A stretch of DNA of 64,000 nt, taken from contig CAUYLG010021629.1 of assembly GCA_963573385.1 (NCBI GenBank), positions 24,282 through 88,281 of the forward strand, in the 5' to 3' direction. How positions within the stretch are numbered: the stretch's first letter is position 1; each line of letters begins with the position of its first letter. The DNA is from Cacajao melanocephalus. Lineage: Eukaryota; Chordata; Mammalia; Primates; Pitheciidae. The notes beneath the pieces are model-generated. The model was not told the DNA's origin, did no database searches, and saw only the letters and a list, made by a program, of their open reading frames with translations. The position numbers and the translations under genes are program-made. Of this stretch, positions 14,440 to 25,719 are shown piece by piece.

Positions 14440-14960
14440 CAAATAAGCAACTCTCAGGTGCCAGCTGTCTCCATTGTTCGGAAACAAAGTCCCATTCTCC
14501 ATGAGTTTACAAAAGAAGATAGAAAAGCAAATGACTAAACTCAGTAAATGATAATAGGTGCTGTGATAGAAGTCCACACAGAGTAAAGCAGAGACACTGA
14601 GAAGGGCAGTTCTATACCTGAGTTAGAAAATGCCTCACAGTGTATGTGACACTTGACTGAGACTTGGGAGATGACCAGGTGACTGTAGAATTCCTGAGGG
14701 TTACACAGAGCTATGCTGGGAACTACTTGGCCTAGTTAGAAAACTCACTTTTCATGCGAGTAAGGGACTGACATGAAAAAGGTGGGAGAATTATAAGGAG
14801 ATTTAAAATACAGGCAATATCATGCTAAAGATAGTAGACTTTTTATTATAGAAAATGGGAAGACATGACGTATTTTAAGCAGGGAACTAGTATATCCAGA
14901 CTTGAATTTTAGAACTACAAATGATATGGGAAATTGAGAGACAAATGAGCAGTGTTGCAC
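14440..14960 (+). repeat. Ancient mammalian interspersed repeat (L2-era, type unsure)
   Basis: Word order follows a common old repeat: 'aggtgctgtgatagaagtc', 'gacacttgactgagacttg', 'tttaagcagggaactag', 'gaattttagaactacaaa'. Similar segments appear at 17990-18420, 55270-55700 and 62250-62700. I recognise the pattern but not the database name. Confidence 0.45.
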
Positions 14961-14983
14961 TACAAGTCATATAGGTCATATCT

Positions 14984-15039
14984 GAGCTGAAGTTCAAACA
15001 ATGAACAGTTCAAAGAATGAGCTGAAGTTCAAAGAATTA
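14984..15039 (+). repeat. Short tandem duplication
   Basis: 'gagctgaagttcaaacaat' (from about 14984), 'gaacagttcaaagaat' and 'gagctgaagttcaaagaat' follow each other, an imperfect repeat of roughly 35 bp with an internal shorter unit. Confidence 0.7.
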
Positions 15040-15040
15040 A

Positions 15041-15750
15041 CCAGAAGAGAAAGTCATTACAGGGAAGAGAAAGGGAATTAGGGTAACAGAACCATAAACT
15101 ACCACAACGTAGTATAAATATATAGTAGAAAATTATAAGAAATAAGACTCCAGGAAAGGGTACATCCTCGATGAGGAGGAAAATTATAAAAGGATTTCTA
15201 TTTCCTCCCACTATCCATGGCATGGAATTCAGGGCCAGCATGTCACACAACTCCATGGAGTACTGTTTACATCCTAGTCTAAGTGAATGACATCCTTTAG
15301 TGTTTTGCAGTGCACAGTTGCACATGAAAATCTAGAAAGGTTTTGCACTGAAATCATATAAACAGATTTGTATGTATAGATAAGCCAGAAACTCAACTGC
15401 TTAGTGAATACTGGATTTAGAAAACCCCAGAGCCTAGAGTACCTAGTAAGACAAGTGATAGCAAAGAGAAATATTTTTGGAAGCAAATCTTACAGTTAAG
15501 CAAAACCAAGGAAAGTGCCAAATTGCTCAATCCTCAGAACCTTTAAACTTGCTTTCCCTCCTATTTTTCTCTTTCTCCAACTTTTCATTAAACCACCATT
15601 TCATCGTTCATTACTGTGACCAAAATCACCTTCTCACAGAAGGCTTTCATGACTCCTAAAAGCCTTAAAGGCTTTCGCAACAAAGATAGTTCACTCAATT
15701 CACACGTTACACTCAATGTATATTTTAGATAAAATGCTACGCTCTTTCAC
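15041..15750. other. No recognisable feature
   Basis: No gene or repeat that I can support. Frames of 60-98 codons on both strands have no recognisable content. Confidence 0.4.
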
Positions 15751-15768
15751 TATTTACTCATCTGTTTT

Positions 15769-16796
15769 TTTTTTAATTATACTTTAAGTTCTGGGGTACA
15801 TGTGCAGAATGTGCAGGTTTGTTACATAGGTATACATGTGCCATGGTGGTTTGCTGCATCCATTAACCCATCATCTATAATAGGTATTTCTCTGGATGCT
15901 ATCCCTCCCCTAAAACCCCACCCCAACAGGCCCTGGTATGTGATGCTCCCCTCCCTGTGTCCATGTGTTCTCATTGTTCAACTCCCACTTTTGAGTGAGA
16001 ACATGTGGTGTTTGGTTATCTGTTCTTGTGTTAGTTTGCTGAGAATGATGGTTTCCAGCTTCACCAATGTCCCTGCAAAGGACAGGAACTCATCCTTTTT
16101 TATGGCTGTACCGTATTCCATGGTGTATATATGCCACATTTTCTTTATCCGGTCTATCATTGATGGGCATTTGGGTTGGTTCCAAGTCTTTGATATTTGT
16201 GAACAGTGCCACAATAAACATACTTGTGCATGTGTCTTTATATAATGATTTAGAATCTTTTTGGTAAACAGGCAGTTTTTAAAGGAACAAGTCTTTAAAC
16301 CATCTTGAGTTAATTTTTGTATAAGGTGTAAGGAAGGGATCCAGTTTCAGCTTTCTGCATATGGCTAGCCAGTTTTCCCAACACCATTTGTTGATTAGGG
16401 AATCCTTTCCCCGTTGCCTGTTTTTGTCAGGTTTGTCAAAGATCAGATGTTTGTAGATGTGTGGTGTTATTTCTGAGGTCTCTGTTCTGTTCCATTGGTC
16501 TATATGTCTGATTTGGTATAGGAATGCTTGTGATTTTTGCACATTGATTTTGTATCCTGAGATTTTGCTGAAGTTGCTTCTCAGCTTAAGGAGATTTTGG
16601 GCTGAAACAATGGAGTTTTCTAAGTATACAATCATGTCATCTGCAAACAGAAACAGTTTGACTTCCTCTTTTCCTAATTGAATCCCCTTTCTTTCTTTCT
16701 TTCTCTTGCCTGATTGCCCTGGCCAGAACTTCCAATACCATGTTGAATAGCAACAGTGAGAGAGGGCATTCTTGCTCCTGTTTTTGAAAGGAATAC
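15769..16796 (-). mobile_element. 5'-truncated L1PA-like element with two internal deletions
   Basis: Minus-strand L1 read from its poly(A) (plus-strand T-run near 15765-15774). Target-site duplications flank it: 'tttactcatctgtttt' at 15753-15768 and 'tttactcacctgtttt' at 16797-16812. It contains the 3' UTR, the ORF2 C-terminus and part of the RT domain. About half a kilobase of ORF2 is missing near 16245-16285 and roughly 0.45 kb near 16511-16519, judged against recalled L1 order. The RT motif FADD appears intact in antisense near 16635. The plus-strand 147-codon frame at 15802-16245 and minus frames of 78 and 118 codons lie inside it. Confidence 0.93.
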
Positions 16797-16812
16797 TTTA
16801 CTCACCTGTTTT

Positions 16813-16902
16813 ATGTTTTTTCAAAACACTCATCCCTAGTAGAAAGCATATTATTAGTTTCTTTACTGATTTGTTTTCTCAGCCCTAACTCTTCAATGAG
16901 AA
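16813..16902. other. Short unique spacer
   Basis: Unannotated DNA between the minus-strand L1 and the Tigger element. Confidence 0.4.
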
Positions 16903-17257
16903 TATAGTAGTCCACCCTTATCCCTGCTTTTGCTTTCTGCAGTTTCAGTTACCTAAGGTCAACAGTAGCTTGATATTAAATGGAAAAGTCCAGAAATGAA
17001 GAATTCATGTTTTAAATGCTATGTCACAATGCCTACACCATTCACCTCACTTCATCTCATCACATGGGCATTTTATAATTTCACATCATCTGAAGAAGAG
17101 TGAGTAAAGTACAATAAAATATGTTGAGGCAGAGACTACATTGACACGGCTTTTATTACATTATATTGTTATAACAGTTATATTTATTATTGTGATTAAT
17201 TTCTTACTGTGTGTAATTTATAATTTAAATTTTATCATATAGACATATAGGAAAAAA

Positions 17258-17585
17258 CAGCATTAATGATGGGGATACATTCTAAGAAGTTAGTTTTCGG
17301 TCGATTTTGTTGTGCAAACATTATAGAGCGTACTTACACAAACCTAGGTGTTCTAGCCTACTACACACCGAGGCTATGTAGTATAACCTATTGCTCCTAG
17401 TCTCCTTGGACAGTATATTACTGTCATTAACACTGTAGTCAATTGTAACAAAATCGTATTTGTGTATCTAAACATACCTAAACATAGAAAAGGTATAGTA
17501 AAAATATCTTATTATCTTACAGGGCTACTCTCTTTATGTACTCCATTGTTTACCAAAATATTGTTATGCATAAATATATGTTTAA
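17258..17585. mobile_element. Second Tigger-like DNA element nested in the first
   Basis: Sequence such as 'cttacacaaacctaggtgtt', 'tagcctactacacaccgagg', 'gtatctaaacatacctaaac' and 'aaggtatagtaaaaatat' matches a different TcMar-Tigger non-autonomous family. Its left end begins with 'cag' at 17258 and its right end is decayed near 17585. The host element text stops just before it and resumes near 17728. Confidence 0.75.
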
Positions 17586-17687
17586 TATGAAGATAATTGT
17601 TTTTATATTTTATTTATATTTTAAATGCATTGCTCTACTTTCCATTCATGTTATGCATGAATACATATGTATACATGTATTCATAGC

Positions 17688-17715
17688 ATATGTGTGTGTG
17701 TGTGTGTGTGTATAT
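17688..17715 (+). repeat. TG/TA microsatellite
   Basis: Pure GT run followed by 'tatata', inside the right part of the host Tigger element. Probably length-polymorphic. Confidence 0.9.
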
Positions 17716-17989
17716 ACAGACACACAGCATATATATATACACATGGAGGGTTTGGTACCGTCCATGGTTTTAAACATTTACTGGGGGTCTTGGAATGCAT
17801 CCTCCATGGGTAAAGGGGGAACTACTGTACAAGCCTCATGAAGATAGAACTTCATCATGTCTACAATTGTATTCCCAGCACCTGAAACAATTTCTAAAAT
17901 ATAAAATCAAAAATTATAAAGAATTAATCAATGAATCAACATTGAATAATGAAATTTAACATGGGGATATGTAAAAAAGAGGGAGGAGT

Positions 17990-18420
17990 AAAGAGGACTT
18001 CTAGTGAGGGTAAGTGGGTATGAGAGCAGGTTTGAGAAAATATAAGTCTAAGTTATGTGCCTCAAGCTTTCAATGGTGGTTTCCAGTAAACAATTGAATA
18101 TAGAGAAGTTTACACTGGAGTCAGTAGCACGAGACAGTGGTTGAACATGAGCAATTTCCCAAGAGGAATATGTATTGTAAAAATAGCACACTAAAAGAAA
18201 AAAGCATTTATTAGAAATGCAAGAGAGATGCCTCTAAAGGCATCAAAGAAGTAACCATCAAAGCAATAAGCAGTCAACCAGAAAAGTATCATTGTTCTGA
18301 AAGACAAGGGAGTAGTAGGGTCCAGAGAGAGGTTATGGCCAACATTTTCAAAATCAATAAGAAAAAGACTGAAAATTATTTTTTGCTAATATTACAAACT
18401 GGGACGAATACCTTTGTAGA
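17990..18420 (+). repeat. Possible ancient interspersed repeat
   Basis: Words such as 'tagggtccagagagaggtta' and 'atggccaacattttcaaaat' suggest the same old repeat type as 14440-14960, more diverged. Confidence 0.3.
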
Positions 18421-18494
18421 TGAGTAACTGCTGACAAAATTGGAAATGTGCTTTGAGAGATTTTTCTTTTAGGTTGAAATGTATTTGTGTTGAT

Positions 18495-18740
18495 CTGCAT
18501 GTCTAGATTCTGGCTTAAATTAGAGATACTGGGGGATTAAAGCAAAGTCCTTACATACTAACTACATAACCATGGCTGTGACGCTTAATTATCTGTGACC
18601 CAGTTACCTCATTTGGAAAATGAAAAACTATACTGGTACCTATCACATATATTTTATGGGAATTGAATGAGATAATATACATATACATTCCTTAGCACAC
18701 AATTATCATTTAGTGTATATTTACTGACAAAGTGGTATTT
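18495..18740 (+). mobile_element. MIR element
   Basis: MIR-like order: 'ctaactacataaccatggct', 'tacctcatttggaaaatga', 'gggaattgaatgagataata', 'cattccttagcacaca'. This matches the plus orientation of MIR. Confidence 0.6.
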
Positions 18741-20219
18741 TATTATCATTATCTATCTGCATTCTTTACAATAGTACACACTGTTGTACAGAATACGAGC
18801 TTCACAGAAATCTTGGTGCAGCTGAAATAAAATGAAGCAAATGTCCCAGGTTTGGGACACTGAAGTTAACTTACACAGTTTAAACAAACTAAGTAACTTT
18901 CTTAATTCATCTATATGACAAACCATTGAATTTAAGCAAATCTGAATAATTTAGAATTCCTAATAATTTCACAAATCTGTAATAGTGATAAAATACTTCT
19001 AATTTTTGAATTGGTAGGTTTAACAACTCAAACTAATTCCATATATCCCTCATCTCTATTTAATTGATACTTATAATATTACTTCTTTCTAAATTAACTG
19101 TCAAACTTAATTCTCTAATATAATCTACATTTAGATTCCCTCTGGAAAGAGAAAGAAATAGGATTCCAGGATGAAATGTCTAGTTCCATGTTCATTAATT
19201 GAGTCTTCCATTTTCCCGAAATACTAAATTTGACATTAATTTTCTTAATCCTCATAAATAATTGCAATGATATTAAACAGATGTGACTCACCAATTTGAA
19301 ACAGTGCTCTCTAGTTTTGTATTTAATATGAAAGCAACTGTTTTATGTTTTTAATACTTTGCTCTGCTTTTTTTCCTTAATAAAAATCACCCTGATTGCA
19401 TCTACATTTTAACAGAATACCACAGCTACTTGAGACTACATATATTTTGTAATGGTGTAATCTTAAGAGCAGAATTTGTATTTGGGTAACGTGTGATGCA
19501 GTTCATAATGCCCTGCTAGTCTAGAATTTACAGTAAGTCCACCAAATGAGACAGATAATGTTCATTTGGGGGGACTCAAAATCTATGCTTTTATTTTAGA
19601 TATAAACAGTCTGAAATTTAAAAATATGTGTATCTATATGTGTAAAATTGACTTCCTTTCCCAATAGATTCCATTTACCTAAGAATGTATGGACTCAGAG
19701 GTTACCCACTTATTCAACTGTAAAGAACTAAGGAGTAGGAAAGTATATAGCTTAAAAAGGTGACGCTACTCAGGTATTCAAGCTTTTTTTTATTTTGTAA
19801 TGACATTCTAGAATTAAAGCAGGTATGATGTAAACTTAAAATAATAAGGCAGTTCCCAAAAAACACATGTTTTTATTTGCAAATATTTTGCTGTCTTGTA
19901 ATCATTTAAAATAGATTCTCTTTTCCTCTGCCTCTGAATGTATGTAATAGTTATTTATATTATTTAAAAGCAGATAAAAAACCACTGATAGGGAATGAAG
20001 GCAATTTGTTTAGACCCCACAATAATTTAATACTTATTTCACTAAAATATTATTTTATGTTTCTGTGTATACAGGATTCATTGCTACCCAGGTACAAAAT
20101 ATCTCAGAGATAATCTCCCTCAAAAAGACAATTTCTGTTCCCTCTATATGATAACTCTGGAGACTTGGACACTGGATGCCAATTGCTTTTTAGCAAGTCA
20201 TTTAGCCTTGCCAAGTTAG
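18741..20219. other. No recognisable feature
   Basis: About 1.5 kb of AT-rich sequence without frames, repeats or motifs that I can support. Confidence 0.4.
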
Positions 20220-20233
20220 AATTCCTTTCCCTA

Positions 20234-20508
20234 GCCAGGCACAGTTGCTCACGCCTGGCCAAGGTGGAAGGATCGCCTGAGGTCAGGAGTCTGAGACCAG
20301 CCTGGCCAACATGATGAAACCCCGTTTCTACTAAAAATACAGAAGTAAGCTGGGGGTGGTGGCACACGCCTGTAATACCACCTACACAGGAGGCAGAGGC
20401 AGGAGAATCGCTTCAACCTAGGAGGCGGAAGTTGCAGTGAGCTGAGATCGCGCCACTGCATTCCAGCCTGGGCAAGAGAGCAAGACTCCATCTCAAAAAA
20501 CAAAAACA
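20234..20508 (+). mobile_element. Alu with left-arm internal deletion
   Basis: Alu flanked by target-site duplications 'aattcctttcccta' (20220-20233) and 'aattcttcccct' (20509-20520). Near 20256 'gctcacgcctg' joins directly to 'gccaaggtggaaggatcg', so about 20 bp of the left arm are missing. Minus frames here are antisense Alu. Confidence 0.93.
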
Positions 20509-20577
20509 AATTCTTCCCCTATAAAATTGTGGAGCTCAGAGAAATTTTTGACCAACAGAGGGGTATTTGAAAATATA

Positions 20578-20638
20578 ACAACCTGCATGAGCTGCACATG
20601 TACCCCAGAACTTAAAGTATAATGAATTTTTTAAAAAA
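20578..20638 (+). mobile_element. Ultra-short L1 3' end insertion (about 60 bp)
   Basis: 'gctgcacatgtaccccagaa' followed by 'cttaaagtataat' and a short A-rich tail is the extreme 3' end of a primate L1. Nine-base flanking repeats 'gaaaatata' at 20569-20577 and 20639-20647 fit target-site duplication. This is a severely 5'-truncated insertion. Confidence 0.8.
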
Positions 20639-20649
20639 GAAAATATAGT

Positions 20650-20780
20650 TATTTGTGCAGTCAAAATAACTGGGTGTCTGACTGGTGCTTAATGGTAGAT
20701 CCTGCAATGTGTAGAGCTAACTCCACCCAATAAAGAATTATCCCACCTACAATGTTATCAATAACCTTATTGTGGTTCAT
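20650..20780 (+). mobile_element. hAT-Charlie MER20-like fragment
   Basis: 'gactggtgcttaatggtaga', 'atcctgcaatgtg' and 'aataaagaattatccc', ending 'acaatgttatcaataacc', match a common hAT-Charlie element remembered as MER20-like. Confidence 0.5.
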
Positions 20781-20849
20781 AAGCTGAGAGCTGGTCCCTA
20801 AAGTTATTTCCAATTCTATCATTTCACAAAGCATGTTTTACAGGTGTTT

Positions 20850-21285
20850 ATAGTAGATACTTCAGTTATCTGCTCCTATCCCATTGTCTCTTACCATTTC
20901 AGTGCATGCCCTGAATTCCAGCTGAACAGCTGTGTTGCTCTGCTCCAATGATTTCTTGGATCTTGCCATGAGTGGTCTATAGAACTGACTGGTAATTAAT
21001 GCCCTTGGGATCAGCTTTAAATCAGGGACTGAGTATACTATTTTCCCTCCTGTAGGAAGGCATGGGAGTCACTCTCACTAAAGCATTCTCCAGTGCTCCC
21101 CACAAGATTCAATCACAGTTGCCTGCAGTGCTAGCAGGCTTCCCAACGGACCTTTTATTGTACCTTTTCTTCCCTGTCCCATTTCTCATTGGTGTTTCTT
21201 AATATCGCCTCCAAAATAATCTACTTGTACCAAAATCCGTACCTTAGAGTCTGCTTTATTGCTGAAACATGAACTGAGACAGTAA
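20850..21285 (+). mobile_element. ERVL/MaLR-type LTR remnant
   Basis: The 3' part, 'cttgtaccaaaatccgtacc' then 'ttagagtctgcttta' and 'ctgaaacatgaactgagaca', matches the end of ERVL-class LTRs. 'attccagctgaacagctgtg' lies upstream. Family uncertain. Confidence 0.5.
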
Positions 21286-22230
21286 CATATTTACTCTAAG
21301 TGAAAAAGGGTCTCAGATAATAAATATATCTTAGCAGTATTTGTTCAAGCTGTCAGCAACAGATTTGCTGAAGACGGAGGCTTGTGGGAATTGAAATGAA
21401 AAAGAAAGAGGAAAACATTGGAAGAATGACTCTGCTGTATCCGAGGGATCACTCTGAGTCATAGTGCAGATTTTACATCATGGAGAGGCAGTAGTGATGT
21501 CAGACAAAAAGGCTGGAGGAAGTAGCCCTAAAGAACTCAAGGGCATTGAGGCCCAGAACTGATCTCATGAGAGAATAATACAAGAATCTGTATAAACCAA
21601 GGGCCAAAAGATATTCTAACCACATATAAAAATCAAGAAACACTAATACATTATGCCAGTGTTAACCTTTTAATATATCCTGGTTATTTAGTAGAGATTT
21701 GGCTAAGCATTGAAATTTTCCGAACTTCATGAATAAGAGATTCCCACCTGATCAAGCACCAAATCACACAATGTCATGCTAAGAATATCCAGTAAATGAA
21801 GGGGTTCCCTTTCCATCTATATAAAAATAGCATCCAAGCATCTGGTTTCCTAGAAATTACTTCCACAGCAAGTCACAGAAACAAACCACTGTATGTTATA
21901 TAATAGAAATGCAACTCCTTGAGCTTTTGTCTAAATATGTATTCTCTCAGCAATAAAGTATGAAGGTCATGTAGTAGTTGTGGCTACACTCATTAAAAAC
22001 AGAAACATATGCTTTGATTTATGTCCCATTTTATACAATTGATCTATCAACTCTGACTAGTGGTAAGATTATTCCTAAAGTTACCTGTTGTCATAATTTT
22101 ATCATGATTGAATAAAAACTGGTAAAAAATACAGATGTTTAGCATTTTAATGCATCTGAGCTAAATATACCACTATCTCTATTTCATAATTTTATGTAAT
22201 TTCACATATATATAGTTAACATATATATCA
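21286..22230. other. No recognisable feature
   Basis: No gene or clear repeat. Confidence 0.4.
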
Positions 22231-22234
22231 ATAC

Positions 22235-22395
22235 AGCTTTATGAGAGCGGTATTACTAGTCTCATTCACAGAGGAAGGAATCGAGGCTCAGAAACATTAA
22301 ATATCTTGCCCAGGAGCATAATAGCTAAGAAGTGCAGAAATGAGATTCCAACCCCAGTATGCCTGCCTGCAAAGCATATGCCTTCTCACTTACTA
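22235..22395 (-). mobile_element. MIR element
   Basis: 'cattcacagaggaaggaatc', 'gaggctcagaaacattaaat', 'atcttgcccaggagcataat' and 'agctaagaagtgcagaaatg' is the reverse-complement MIR order. Confidence 0.75.
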
Positions 22396-22776
22396 CATTT
22401 TGGCAGAATATGTCACTATATTAGAGGTTTTTGGTAAGAACTAGGGAGATACATTCTACTTTACTATACCTGTGGAATAAATATGTAAATGAAATAATAA
22501 TACTGCATTTTCCAGATTTCATATGCCAAAAATAAAGCTTGAGGTTAGTCAAACTAAATTTGTAAAACCATCCTGCAAATAGTTGACTAGAAACGTAGAA
22601 GGATAATGATCACATTAAATTAAAGCACTGCTGTATTCTAATAAAACACTCTTGTTTTCCAAAATGGCTTTCCATCTTTTGTCCAGGAGGAATATTTCAG
22701 GCAAATAGCCACCAAATGCTTATAGATTCTTTTTGGAATATTTCATGCTTCCTCAAGATATTAATTTGATGACATT
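22396..22776. other. No recognisable feature
   Basis: AT-rich, no supported feature. Confidence 0.4.
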
Positions 22777-22789
22777 AAGAATAGATCAA

Positions 22790-23115
<326 letters not shown>

Positions 23116-23379
23116 TTAGTTAGAGACAAGTCCTATTATTTCAGAATAGTTCCCTGATGAGGGCCATAAGGAAGAGTCATTTGGTATCATTTTTCTTCCA
23201 CATTGTAATATATCTCACATACCTATATATGTATTTTGAATAGTTATATTTTCTCACTAATCATCATAAATGTAATATTTGTGAATATACCCAATTGGGA
23301 GTCAAGAGATGTATATTCTAGATTTGTTTCTCACCTTAACTCTATATTCAACATTGAGTAACACTGGAGGTTACAATGA

Positions 23380-23570
23380 TCTTAAAAGCCATTTAGAGTT
23401 TGTTGCTTCCATTTTACAGATTTTTGAAAGAGAGAAAAGAGAGAGAGATTCCGGAAAATAAAGCGACTTCCTCAAGGCAACCCTATTAATAAGTAGGTAG
23501 GCTACGGAGGCTAACACAGAGGTTCCGACTCCAAGACTGGTGCTTTAAAAATTTCTGCACTGCTCCTCCA
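23380..23570 (-). mobile_element. MIR-like element
   Basis: 'cattttacagatttttgaaa', 'cgacttcctcaaggcaaccc' and a closing 'aagactggtgctttaaaaat' follow the reverse-complement MIR pattern, with a GA-rich stretch inside. Confidence 0.55.
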
Positions 23571-24766
23571 TCATGATATGGCTTCACTAACATGTTTAAA
23601 GTTCAATTCTAAAATGCAATAATTCTATAACATTCTCATCTGTAAGCTACAGTAAATGAAGCATGGAGGAAATCCAGAACCATACATATTTTTAGAAAAA
23701 GTTAAAGTCATATATTCACACACAAAAAAAGTTTCATTAAAGAAGTAAAACAATAGGTCAACTTGTATTTGAAGGTTGGGGTAAACACCAAATTGACATA
23801 AAAAACGCTGTAGGGGGTAACAAAAATGTTTCAGAATCAGGCTTTGCATAGACATGCTGGCAAAGCCAAAATTACTGTGGTGCTAGAGTGTGCTTCTCTA
23901 ATATGATATTTCATTCTCTTGAAGATATTAATTTACTTTTCGATATGTTCATTGCATAGATTAAGATTCAGTTTTTGAAATGTGTTTCCAAATTACATAT
24001 GCAGGAGAAAAATATGATCTTCCTCTAAAGTGCAGAATACTAATTTGAAAATAATCTATTTTCTATAATCATTTTACATTTCACTCTTCTACTGAAAAGT
24101 TAGGATATGGATTTTTTTTTCTCTTTCATTTCCTGCATGAAGATTTTTTAAAAATGCACTATAATTCCAGCATATTAGTCACACAATCCAGCTTTTATTA
24201 AAATTATATTTCCTTTTAACTGGGAGAATGCAAGCTACATCAATCTAACATAGATATGTTGGGGAAAAAGAACCGTGTCTTAAGATATCAATTTTCAACC
24301 ATTATCAAGTGGGTGGATTAATTTCCTGAAATGCTGAAGAATATCAATGGTCTACTAAGAAGGGTTATTTCTAAAGATACTCATTTTGGCTACTATTGTT
24401 TACTGATTTTCTTTTTCTTTCTTTTCAAAATAATAATACAAAAAGCCAATCCCAAGTACTCACTTCTGCCTGCACCAAGGTAGTGGTACTGGAGAGCAGA
24501 TATATAGACTTTAAGGGGCACATATAGCTTACTCTCAGGTTACTCAAGGCCTCTTACAGTCATAACAAAGTAAATAAATTAAGCTGCCCAATATTTACAA
24601 GCATTTCAGGAAGAGAAGGTCCCAGACATGCAGTTTCATTTACATAGATAATTATAAAACAGTTCTTTTTAAAGTACTGGGGTCTCTGCCCATGTAGCTC
24701 TTTTATGGCTGTAATGAAAATGGTTTTAAAATTCACTTCATGTTGAAAACACACACACATACACTT
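23571..24766. other. No recognisable feature
   Basis: Unannotated AT-rich DNA. Confidence 0.4.
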
Positions 24767-24791
24767 TTTTTCCTGCAACATATTGTCTAGT
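24767..24791 (+). repeat. 25-bp direct repeat, copy 1
   Basis: The word 'tttttcctgcaacatattg' plus 'tctagt' occurs here and again, identical, at 25913-25937. No repeat family is evident around this copy. Confidence 0.8.
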
Positions 24792-24819
24792 GTGCCACAT
24801 ACACACACTTATGCTGCTG

Positions 24820-25310
24820 GTGGTACCTAGCCTTCACACTGGTCCCCATTATCCTCTGGTCCCCATGGTAAGTTCTTACCTACATCAAGTCCTCTCCCAC
24901 GATGAATAGGGTTGATCTCAGTAACTAATAGTACCTTGTGAATACAACAATTTGTAGCCTCTGAAACTAGTCATAGAAGACATTTCCTGATTGGATGGCC
25001 CTTTCTTGAATCACTTACTCTGGGGAAACTCAGCTGCCGTATCTTAAGTCTTAAACAGGCGAGGTCCATGGAGGGGAAACTGAGGCCTCCTGTAAACAAC
25101 AGTATCTGCTTGCCATCCATGTGAGTCACTTTCAAAGCAGATCCTTGACTATGAGTCAAGCCACACGGACTGCAGTCTTGGCTGGCATCCTAACCTTAAG
25201 CTCATGAGAGATTCAATTCACACCTTTAAGCCATTACCATATTTTTGACCACAGAAACTAGGTTAGATAATATTTAATGTTTTAAGTTACAAACGTTTGA
25301 ATATTCTGCA
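24820..25310 (+). mobile_element. MaLR/ERVL-type LTR remnant
   Basis: A decayed LTR of a type also seen at 51190-51720 and 52440-52995. Supporting words: 'gatctcagtaactaatagta', 'tccatgtgagtcactttcaa' and, at the end, 'aagccattaccatatttttg', corresponding to the 'aagccactaagtttt' end of this LTR class. Confidence 0.4.
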
Positions 25311-25719
25311 ATCAATAACTGTTACACATCATTTCTTGATTTTACAATTTTAGATATTCTGTATTAATTTCTCATTAATGGAAATGAGGGTGTAGCTCTT
25401 AACGATTCATTCCAACCATTCAATATGGTATATTTAATTTTTAAATTAATCAGTTTTCAGTATTTTCACTATTAATGACCTCATAAATATTATTTGCAGT
25501 TGAGTCATTAATTACATTGTTTTATTTGATACAATTTTGGTCTCACTATGCTTAATGACATTCTTCCTAAAATTTTTTCTTACTATTCTCTGTAATGACA
25601 ACTAATTTATCCCCAAACTCTATAAGTGAAACAGGAATGTCACACTAGGGTCTGGTACTTTAGCAGGTTTATTGGGGGGGCATGGAAGAAGGGTATTTAT
25701 TTTTTACTTATTTTTTGCT

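Larger units (their letters stand above)
16905..17827. mobile_element. Tigger-type (TcMar) DNA transposon, non-autonomous
   Basis: Terminal inverted repeats are visible: 'tagtagtccacccttatcc' at the left end and, at the right end, 'taaagggggaactactg', which is its near reverse complement. TA dinucleotides flank both ends (16903-16904 and 17828-17829), as expected for Tc1/mariner insertion. Internal text matches a Tigger-type consensus ('attaaatggaaaagtccag' on the left, 'ctgggggtcttggaatgcat' on the right). It is split by a second element at 17258-17585 and by a TG microsatellite. No transposase frame remains. Which Tigger/MER subfamily is uncertain. Confidence 0.85.

Noticed and set aside
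15802..16245. 147-codon plus-strand frame
   Set aside because: It lies wholly inside the minus-strand L1 and is antisense to ORF2 and the 3' UTR. The same frame type recurs in antisense L1 genome-wide.
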